64,000 nucleotides of DNA from Cryptomeria japonica. Lineage: Eukaryota; Streptophyta; Pinopsida; Cupressales; Cupressaceae. The stretch covers positions 824,245,396-824,309,395 of the forward strand of contig NC_081414.1 in the NCBI RefSeq assembly GCF_030272615.1, written 5' to 3'. Under the pieces are notes generated by a model. It was given only the letters and a program-made list of their open reading frames with translations. It made no database searches and was not told where the DNA came from. Below are positions 56,042 to 64,000 of the stretch, in pieces. Both the position numbers and the translations under genes were made by a program. Positions within the stretch are counted from its first letter, which is position 1; every line of letters starts with the position of its first letter.

Positions 56042-56768
56042 AGTGGGAGTATAAGCATATGGAAATATTACCAATAAAATACAAAGAAGCAAGATTGAAA
56101 TACTTCTACCACGTCAAGGAGGAAAGATACACCAAGCCCCTAGTGGACTAAGGATCTTATGACTTCAACTGACAAAGTAAAAGGGAAGATCAAGAAGGGA
56201 AAACCATGACTGGAAGTTGCAAGGTTCCTCTCACTATGAGTCATGAAAAGCAAGGATACCAAAATTACAAAGTGAAGCCAAGTTTACTAAGTAACTTTAA
56301 GTATCAAGAAATAAAATATGAGCGAGGTGTATGCCCCCACATTAAAGTGATCATGCACGCCTTATTGAGAGTGATTGCTTTAAGGTATGATACACCCAAG
56401 AGAGAGAAAGAGAGGGAGCATGTTATCACAAGGATTTATCCCCCAGTCAAGGAATAAACCCAAGGATAATGAACATAAAACACGAGGTAGTTTCACTTTC
56501 CTTGGGTTTAGTATGTTGTATGATAACTCATGTATATCATATATGTATATGCATATAATAATCGTCATTCCCCAAAGAAAGGAAACTTCCTTGGAAGAAA
56601 GGGAACACAAGAGTATTTTGAGTCAACATGAAAGAGACCAAAAGAGATCCCAATGCTTTGCATCATCCTCAAACAAACATTGAGGGAAAGATAGAAGAAT
56701 AGGGATACACAGAAGAATAATCACAAAAGAGCAAGAAGAGAGGGAGAAGATCTATGGTGCTAATGTTG
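56042..56768 (-). other. Element J 3' non-coding region
   Basis: Homologous in layout to 52433-53200 of H (GGAACACATG-type phrases, TTCCCAAAGAAAGGAAACTT). Short frames on both strands are not supported as genes. Confidence 0.5.
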
Positions 56769-57610
56769 CTAATCTGGCACAACATCCACCTCCCAACCTT
56801 GCTGATCACTATTTTGGGAAGGCGGGAAACATGCTAGAGGAGTGACATCGAGAAAAATAAATGGAGCTATCAGAAGATTTGAACAAAGACTATGCTCATG
56901 TGGTAAGTCACTTTGTTCGACTCTAGGAGCTAGGATTAGGGTTTTTGCGAATTCAACTAATAAATGCTTGTCAACATCAACATATTCATAGTCAATATCA
57001 GAAGCTTTAGGAGTTGTATTGCCATCATGAATAACATTTTCAGCTATTTCCTCATTAATATTTATAGAAAGAGGAGCTTGCACATGAATAGAAGTAAAAT
57101 CGTCACATGTTTTTTGCAATTTACAATTTTGAGATTTAGGTTCAATATCTTGTTTAGGAGAAAAGGGAATCATGTCAACTGCTGGAGTTCTAGGAGATTG
57201 AAAATTTTGAGGAACAACTTCACGAGCTTGAGCACAACATCTTTGTCAGTGGTTTCTCACACAATGATTTTGTCAAGTCTTAGTGGAAGGCTGAGAAGAA
57301 GGAGGATCATTTGTTGAAGGAGGAATATTTTCCTCTTTGATAATTGAAGGTTTAGGTTGAGGTCTTTTAGTTTGAACAAGAGGAGAGGCAGGCCTCTTCT
57401 CTCTATAAGAGGAAGGAGGTGGAACTGTGCCATCTAAAGGAGGAATATTGGGTGTAGGAAGGAGACAAGGTACATCATGAGGAGGAGGCACAGGTCTAAC
57501 CTTAAAAGGAATATTGTTTTTCTTCTAAGGAGAAGGCATAGTCACATCCATAGGAATAGGTAGAGGATCTTCCTTAGGAGGAAGATTAGTTCTATTATTT
57601 AGGGGAAGAA
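56769..57610 (-). pseudogene. Element J protease linker and C-terminal region
   Basis: Minus-strand pieces in shifting frames: DEVLPLNNRTNLPPKEDPLP, IPMDVTMPSP, PPPHDVPCLLPTPNIPPLDG, then IPFSPKQDIEPKSQ, YEYVDVDKHLLVEFAKTLIL and PPSQNSDQQGWEVDVVPD. These align in order with H at 51670-52430. It is less decayed at its C-terminal end. It shows that H and J share one coding plan without RT. Confidence 0.75.
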
Positions 57611-57954
57611 CTTCATCTTTGGTGTAGAAGCACCCTTCTAAGGGCTCCCACCATTTGATTTTGTTGTGATTTTGCTTCTTTATGAAGCCATGTAAATATA
57701 ATAAGAGCTAAGAGCTCATTGGTTTGTTTAGGTCCTAGGTCCTCAAGTCTAGGTTGAGATTTCTCTTGGAGTAGAGGGTATGTGTGCCATTGATGAGTTT
57801 GGGGTCCTTCTAGCATGGTGGTGTCCATAGCATAGCCCAATGTAGGCTTAGAAGTCAAGAAAAGCAACATTACACAAGTTGCCCAAAAGTTGCATGACAA
57901 CTTTTCAAAGTTGTCAAGCAACTTTTCCACCTAATAGGTCAAAAACCTTAGTTT
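57611..57954 (-). other. Unassigned sequence between the J coding part and K
   Basis: On the minus strand this reads GTTGCTTGACAACTTTGAAA and AGTTGTCATGCAACTTTTGG, a GTTG-rich phrase. It does not match the H gene order, where the protease would be expected. A small junction or insertion near 57610 is likely. No gene is supported. Confidence 0.4.
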
Positions 57955-58728
57955 TGTTAGGATTCCCATAGATACTGAGAGGGTGGGGGGGGGGGGGGCG
58001 CGGTGAATCAGTATCTGACCGGTGGATACAATTTTTTGACTTAAAACATGCAGAACATATTATAACAGTGTACCCGTATGCAAGAATTAATGCAATAAAC
58101 AAAATTAAGAACATCCACATGAAAAGCACACCATAACACAAGGATTTTAACGAGGAAACCTGATGTGGGAAAAACCTCGATGGGATTTGTGACCCACAAT
58201 ATTCACTCACTGGCCAATAAGAGAATATTACTTACAATAGGGGCCTGCACATGCAGGAAGGCCACTTGCCTAGAGCTCACTGCTCAAAAATGGAAGTCTC
58301 ATTGACTTACAATATGGATTATGCAAATCCAATATCTTGTACTCCTTTACAATAGCATCTTCAATGCCTGATTCAGTACCTATTTTTGCTCTGTTCTTTA
58401 CATATACCCTTAACCTATATTTCACATAATAGGTCTACCTTAATTTCACCTATCACTTGCTTACAAAATGTTCTACAATGACTTCTTATAGATACAAGTC
58501 ATTTTACAATGATACTAAGTCGGCTGACAAAGTTTTTACAATAATAAACAAAATATAATATAACAAAAATCCTGTCGGCCTTCTGTAGCGGTATGCTTCC
58601 TTTCTCTGTGCTAGTGCCGGTGTAGAGTGTGATCTGTTGATGCCGGTGTCATAGGATTGTAGGGTTTCCATCAATGACAAAACCTTCAATCACCTTCAAT
58701 GTCTCATTAGAGTGTGCATATGCCAACA
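57955..58728 (-). repeat. Element K left LTR (3' LTR on the minus strand)
   Basis: 774 bp, TGTTAGGATTCCC...TATGCCAACA. It has the longest G-run of the set (about 57981-57997) before CGGTGAATCAG, and the hairpin-like block TGTGGGAAAAACCTCGATGGG. The right LTR matches it over its visible 265 bp. Confidence 0.88.
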
Positions 58729-58944
58729 ATCTCCCCCTTTGGCATTGATGGCAACACTCATGAGAAATTCAAAAAGTGTCCAAAAAATGTGAAGTCCAAA
58801 AAAAATGTGTGTAGTCCAAAAAGTTTCCAAAAATATGTGCTCCCCCTGAGCATATGATTCCTGTGATTTGAATTTGCTCATACTACTACTCCCCCTTTGA
58901 CATCAATGACAAAGGTTGTCAAGATGATAGTAGAGTTTGTAGTT
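58729..58944 (-). promoter_or_regulatory. Element K polypurine tracts and 3' non-coding region
   Basis: The main tract at 58729-58742 (minus strand CCAAAGGGGGAGAT) abuts the LTR. Additional tracts are CTCAGGGGGAGC at about 58839-58850 and GTCAAAGGGGGAGTAG at about 58887-58902. Confidence 0.75.
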
Positions 58945-61900
58945 TCACCCTTGTACCTGTGTGATTACCAATTGAAATATATTTGCCAGAATAGAGTTTA
59001 TACTCTCCATGAACTTTTTATTATCTTTTATTGCTGCCTCTGTTCTTTTAACTGTGCCGGTGAAATGCTGCAAATGCTATGCCGGTGTTTTCTCTCCCTG
59101 TACCAATGTCTCAGATATATCTTTTTGCAGTGATGCTAGATAATCCAATCTTGGACTTAGTTTTAATCTTAGATGCTTTGCCTTATTCACTATTATTTCT
59201 TTCTCTCTTTCCAATTTAAGTAGTTCATCCTCAAAATTTAAGTAGTTCATCCTCAAAATTATCTGCAAGTTTATTGATTTCATCCCGAACCTTGCTCATC
59301 TTTTTATCTATATCTACAGTCAAAAGGCTTTTTTTACAAGTGTCTTTGTACAAAGTTTTCAACTCTTTCAACGAATTACACAATTCTGATAGAAGTGTGT
59401 CAAAATCTTTGTTACACTTCTTTATTTGTTCATCAAAGAATTTCTGTTTTTCAATTTCTATTTTGTCCTTTAGTCTCTCTTCCTTTATTTTCTCAATGTT
59501 TTATGTGATGTATTTACACAAGGTATCAAGTTGTCCTAAAGAATCTTTATTGTCTATATTACAATTTGGAGCAATTACCTTCAAAACTGGTATGGTATCA
59601 TCTATTGCCTTATAAGCTTGTGAGCTGCAGTCTGTTATCTTCTTAATTGAATCTAATAGTACCTCAATCACATTTGTAGGTTTGAAGGCTGATGATGAAC
59701 CAACATCCTGAATACTTCCAGTGGGAGCACTGACCTTGCTAGTAGTGACCTCTGGTAGGTTAGTTTGTGTTTCCATTTCCTTTACTGGTGGTTTACCTTG
59801 TTTATCAGTTGCTGGTGGCATTGTTTCCTTTTGATCTTGTTGATGTTGTTGTTGTTTCGGAGCCTTTTGCTCTACTTTTATCTTTGTTTGTGTCTCTACT
59901 TGTTGCCCGGTTTGTTGCTATGTGATATTCACTACTGGTTTATCTTTGTCTGATACCGGTGGCTCACTAGCCATATCTGTTTTGCTAGTTGAATCTTTGT
60001 CTACCACAATGTTGATTTTCTATGTATCAACATTTACTATGTATAGGACCTCAGGGTTAGGATTATCATCCTCTACATCCATACTTTCAGCTATCGGTTG
60101 ATCCTCTGTAGTAGTTGTTGTTGTTGTTGCTACCGGTGGATTAATCAAAGGAGGTGGGGGTAAGTTGTCTTTAACCTTGATGCTAGGTGGTCCACCAACT
60201 TTACCTTTACCCTTGTCTCTTTCCTTCTGATAAACCTTTATAGGTTTGGGTTCCCTATATTCTTCCTGTTTTTGTTTTTCTACAAGGAAGATATCCCATG
60301 CATTTTTTGTTTCTTTTGTTACCTCCTTAACTCTTCCTACCATTAAAGCAATATGCTGGTGTGCAGTGTTAAATACTGACCGGTTGGCTTGAGCAATTAG
60401 GTCATCAATTTCTTTAGGTGAATTCACCGGATATACAGCAAGTAGCTTTTCAACCTTTATTTTCTTGTCCAGTTCTACTACTGCTTGTCTCCTTGCTTCC
60501 AGTCTATTAAATAGCTCATTTGGAATTTCATTTACTATCTCCATAAAAAATTTCTTATACATATCCATATGTAATATAACACTGTTTTCAACTTGTTCTT
60601 TTTTAGCAGTTGTTAAAGTGTCATATATTTTCTCTATATTTGTCAATTTTCCTTCCTCTGTAATTTCATTCAACAATATATCAAGAGGGTCCAAGTCCTT
60701 GTCTATCTTCTTCTTCCTTTTGGATGTTAGTTTCTTCTTCGGTGTAGCCTTTCTTACCGGAGATCTCTTTGCTTGTTGTTTTTGTCTTGTCCTCCTAGGT
60801 GAGGGTGTGGTTGCTGGTGAGGGATCTCTTTTCCTTACAACTCTTTTGAAAGTTGCAGGCATGTCATTTTTAGAAGAAGTACCTACCAGTGATAGGTGAG
60901 CTTCAGCTTGTAATGCTGCTAATTCTTCCTCTGTGAGACTGGTTAGTTTTAACACATCTTCTTTGATGGCCTATGCTTGTCTAGAACCTTTCCTTATACT
61001 TGCCTCCATCTTTTTCATTCTTTTCTTAGATTGAATTTCACTTTCAATCGATTCAGCATTTCCAAATATTTCTTCCTTAGGTTCTTTAGGGGCTTCCAGA
61101 AGTGCTTTAGCATATGTTTCAATTATATGGTCATCTTTTTCATAGCCCATTTTTGTCACCCAAACTGTTCTGGGGACAACTGCTTCCATCCAGATCTCAT
61201 CTTTCTTGATTACAAAGCATATTTCATCTTTGTATTTGTCTACAATATTTTGTGATAACCTGGTTCTCTTCTTCATTTTGGCCTTTAGTGCTTGAAAGAA
61301 GTCATGGATATTGTTTTCCTTATTTTCACCCATGTTGTTGAATAGTTCTGACAACTGTTTCCCTACCGGTATATCAAATCCAAACTCTTTATAGCCTATA
61401 CTGGGAGCTTGTTTGGTTAAATGCATTATTAGACATACTAATAGATTTCCAAATTTGAAAGTTCCTTTCTTATCCTTCTTGATCTTTCCAAGGTTGTCAA
61501 TTAATTCATCTTTTAGCCATTCACAAATATTAATTTTTGCATTATCTGTTACCATATCATAAGCACTCTTAATGCATAAACTTGAAACAGAATTGAGTCT
61601 ATTTGCATGATTATCTTTGTATCCTAATATCATGCTGATAAATCTCACATTAATGTCTGTTACATCATTCAATCTTAAGGACCTTTTGTCGAATGTGGCA
61701 CCAGTTAGCTTAGTAACTAGGTCATTGGATACCTTCTTAGTTTTGTCTGGTCTTTTATCGGTTGTCAGTAACCCTGTGACAACTTTCACAGCTTCCTTAG
61801 TGATTTTGTGGATTGCATCTAGCTAGAATAATTCACCATGCACCCTGCTTAGGACTATCCTAATTACATCCTTAGAAAATTCAGGAATGCTAAGGATCTC

Positions 61901-62197
61901 TGTAAATCCTAGGGTTTCAATAATCTTGTGTTCATCTTTTATTTTGCCAGATTCATCACATATCACGGTTTTAAATATTGTCTTAATCTCTTCATCTCCT
62001 AATTCCTCAATGTTACAGTGAATGTAAATTCTTGGATCTTCGGCATAAACAACTCCATTAGGGATTTGAGAAAAAGCACCTATAGCATCATCTTTCTTTT
62101 CTACTTCAGGAATTATTTGAAATACGGGCCTAGGTCTTTTTATAACTTCTACAACAATAGGGTTTGCTATGTATTCAAGTGCAGAGGTGGATGCCAT
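58945..62197 (-). pseudogene. Element K ORF2, about 1,080 codons, unknown function
   Basis: From the ATG at 62197 (MASTSALEYIANPIVVEVIK) the phase is constant to about 59257, with a few TAG stops where Gln would fit (LF-stop-LDAI, RQA-stop-AIKED). A 22-bp tandem duplication at 59213-59256 then shifts the frame; the reading ends at 58945. Order: an N-terminal mixed domain, then VTDINVRFISMILGYKDNHA and ICEWLKDELIDN (a faint likeness to plant-transposon helper proteins), a very basic segment (KKKLTSKRKKKIDKDLDP), a helical part, a Pro/Thr-rich linker and a C-terminal coiled coil. No enzyme motif recognised. Confidence 0.65.
59213..59256. repeat. 22-bp tandem duplication in K ORF2
   Basis: AATTTAAGTAGTTCATCCTCAA occurs twice in direct succession. 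Removing one copy restores a continuous reading across the coiled-coil region, so the duplication is a recent frameshift. Confidence 0.9.
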
Positions 62198-62662
62198 GAT
62201 AAAATACCTTTTACTGCCTTTAGGATGGATGATTGCTTGGAGTGTTCTTGCTTCTTGCTCAGAATGCCTTTGCTCTAGAAATTTTTTGCGCTCTTCGGGT
62301 GTTTGAATTCACAGTGAGGTGAAATGGAGTCAAAAAGCCGTAATTTATAATGTTTATTTTCCCATCTTCCACATTTAATGCATGTCGATTAAGTAATCAC
62401 TTAACATGTTCTGCTGGTATATGAGTATCTCTCAACTTCTCATCTCTAACCGAGGGAATAATAGCACATGTGTCATTTGATTGCCAAACCCTCAAATAAA
62501 ATTTCTTCAATTTGATGAAGAACTTCCTGCCGGTGGAGCACTACTTTGTCCTGTCGGTGGAGTAATACTCTATTCTACCGGTGGGGTGTTGATTTGTTAT
62601 ACTGGTGGAGGAGTATTTCCAACATTTAGATCTGCCTTTTTAATCCATTGTTTTGAGAATTC
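62198..62662 (-). other. Element K spacer between ORF1 and ORF2
   Basis: 465 bp with several stops in all minus-strand frames. It includes repeated CCGGTGGAG/CCGGTGGGG phrases near 62530-62590. No gene is supported. Confidence 0.6.
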
Positions 62663-63664
62663 CTACTTAACCTCTTCAACCTTTTCTTTCCCTTTCAAGC
62701 TAGTACTTTTGTTGTCTACCGGTGATCCTTTACTTCTACAGAATTTTGCAATATACCCAATCTTGTTACAAGCATAACAAGTCACATTGTTTTTCTGAAT
62801 AGCTTTGCTATAACCTATGCTGGTTTGTGTTCTGCATTGATTAGATAAGTGCCCAAATCTTCCACAAACATAACATCTTACATTCATTCTACAATTTTCA
62901 GAGTTGTAACCAATTTTGTTGCATTTTGAACATTGACCGGTGGGTGTGTTGATGTTCTGATAACTTCTAGATCTACATTGATTTGCTCTATGCCCATACT
63001 TATTACAGTTAAAGCATTTTCCATTGAATTTATAAGCATTAGGTTCTCTTACTGGTTTACTGTGATCCTGTGTGTTTGTAGTACTGAAGCTTTCTCCAAC
63101 TTCAAAACCTAAACCATTATTGTCACCATTTGATTTTTGATTCTTTATTATGTCATTAAGTTCTTCTGAGCTTTTCTTGAATTTTTCTTTGTGTTGATTT
63201 GCAGTAGCCAATTCTCCTTCCAAGATTTCTTTCTATCTCATGAGTTCATTTGAGTCAGTTTGTGCACGTAACAAATCTGTCTTTAATAAGTCATTTTCAT
63301 AACCAAGTCTTGTATTTGTATTTTCAGCATCATTCAATCTTCTAGTCAATTCCTCTTCATTCTTTTTCCTTTCTTCAATTTCTTTGCAAAATCTCATAGT
63401 CATATCCTGCATCTCATTCTTTTTTGCCATGTTCTCTTGCTTCAGCTTGCTTATTGTGTCATTAAGGGTTTCCTTTTCATCATTATCACTCTGCATCTTT
63501 TCACAAAGTTCTCTTCTCTTATTCCTTGCAATGGTAAAATTCTCTTGAAGTGCTTGAATGATATCCTGAGCTGCCTTCAGATCATCTTCAAGTTTGATTT
63601 TTTTCAATTTTTCTGTATCATAGTCTGAGAGAGCTGCTTCAAGTTGCTTCATTAGATTTTCCAT
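62663..63664 (-). pseudogene. Element K ORF1: coiled coil plus four zinc knuckles (Gag-like)
   Basis: The ATG at 63664 lies about 58 bp from the primer site, where Gag begins in copia A-C. The first 140 residues are a charged coiled coil (LEAALSDYDTEKLKKIKLED, NDTISKLKQENMAKKNEMQD). One TAG lies at 63233-63235. Then come four knuckles in series: CFNCNKYGHRANQC, CSKCNKIGYNSENC, CYVCGRFGHLSNQC and CYACNKIGYIAKFC. The second and fourth have Tyr for His. No copia capsid domain is seen. It is likely an RNA-binding, oligomerising protein that replaced Gag. Confidence 0.8.
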
Positions 63665-63721
63665 TTCTACTGGTGTCAAGATCTTCCTCAAGCTGTTAGG
63701 CTTCTAAAAATATAGGACCAA

Positions 63722-63733
63722 GCTCTGATACCA
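63722..63733 (-). promoter_or_regulatory. Element K primer-binding site
   Basis: The minus strand reads TGGTATCAGAGC, a perfect match to the initiator tRNA-Met site of plant copia elements. Confidence 0.9.
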
Positions 63734-63735
63734 AT

Positions 63736-64000
63736 TGTTAGGATTCCCACAGATACTGAGAGGGGGGGGTGAATCAGTATCTGACCGGTGGATACAATTT
63801 TTTGACTTAAAACATGCAGAACATATTATAACAGTGTACTAGTATGCAAGAATTAATGCAATAAATAGAATTAAGAACATCCACATGAAAAGCACACCAT
63901 AACACAAGGATTTTAACGAGGAAACCCGGTGTGGGAAAAACCTCAGTGGGATTTGTGACCCACAATATTCACTCACTGGCCAATAAGAGAATATTATACA
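63736..64000 (-). repeat. Element K right LTR (5' LTR), truncated by window end
   Basis: TGTTAGGATTCCCACAGATA then GAGAGGGGGGGTGAATCAG. It matches 57955 onward base by base apart from the G-run length and a few substitutions. Confidence 0.9.

Larger units (their letters stand above)
45838..57954 (-). mobile_element. Element J (gypsy-type, H family), minus strand, partial
   Basis: It comprises the 3' LTR, a polypurine tract (AAGTGGGGGCTAAA on the minus strand) and an internal region with the C-terminal coding part shared with H. It is inserted in the RT of copia E at 45838. It is split by solo LTR I (46047-55033) and by K (57955 on). Its 5' half and duplication partner are outside the window. 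Confidence 0.75.
57955..64000 (-). mobile_element. Element K: non-autonomous copia-LTR element with novel ORFs (right LTR truncated)
   Basis: Left LTR 57955-58728, polypurine tract, 5.0-kb internal region, Met-type primer site at 63722-63733, then the right LTR from 63736, cut by the window end. The boundary motifs match copia A, B and C. The internal region encodes a multi-zinc-knuckle ORF1 and a long ORF2. No protease, integrase, RT or RNase H motif occurs in any frame. Expected full size is about 6.5 kb. It is inserted in element J after AGTTT (57950-57954); the other copy is outside. Confidence 0.85.

Overview
The window is repeat DNA from a large plant genome, most likely a gymnosperm (conifer type). 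This is inferred from the dense Ty1/copia and Ty3/gypsy elements, an L1-type LINE with a plant C-terminal RNase H, AT-rich long LTRs and the lack of compact host genes. I see no intact host gene, tRNA, rRNA or CRISPR array.

The layout is a set of transposons nested inside each other, read mainly from exact target-site duplications (TSDs). The oldest visible layer is a decayed Ty1/copia element, E (+ strand). Only two pieces of it show: protease at 36077-36244 and GAG-pre-integrase/integrase/RT at 43926-45837. Three elements split it. (1) F is a large minus-strand LTR element with no recognisable pol. It enters from beyond the left edge and ends at 36076. (2) A is a minus-strand copia at 36245-43925 with TSD TAAAA. 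(3) J is a minus-strand gypsy-related element that starts at 45838 in E's RT and runs past the right edge.

Inside F lies an essentially full-length LINE, G (6606-29092, 14-bp TSD). G's ORF1 is split by copia B (8269-22670, TSD ATAAA), and B's RNase H by copia C (10134-17791, TSD TTTCT). This gives a five-level stack, E>F>G>B>C. Inside J's LTR sits a solo LTR, I, of the B family (46047-55033). I is split by H (46617-54492, TSD CATAC), a plus-strand non-autonomous gypsy-type element that still encodes Gag and a protease-like domain. H belongs to the same family as J. J's internal region is then split by K (57955 to beyond 64000).

A, B and C encode the usual Gag-protease-integrase-RT-RNase H polyprotein, all decayed, mostly by C-to-T / G-to-A changes. 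B, C and K have boundary, primer-site, polypurine and LTR motifs like those of A, so all four belong to one copia group. K has kept the LTR chassis but lost all pol domains. It carries instead a multi-zinc-knuckle ORF1 and an ORF2 of about 1,080 codons with no recognised enzyme. K and H are the most interesting candidates for under-described, non-autonomous but protein-coding retroelements. F's right arm also holds a decayed intron-containing gene fragment, dense microsatellites, and a promoter-like block that is an inverted relative of one in F's left arm.
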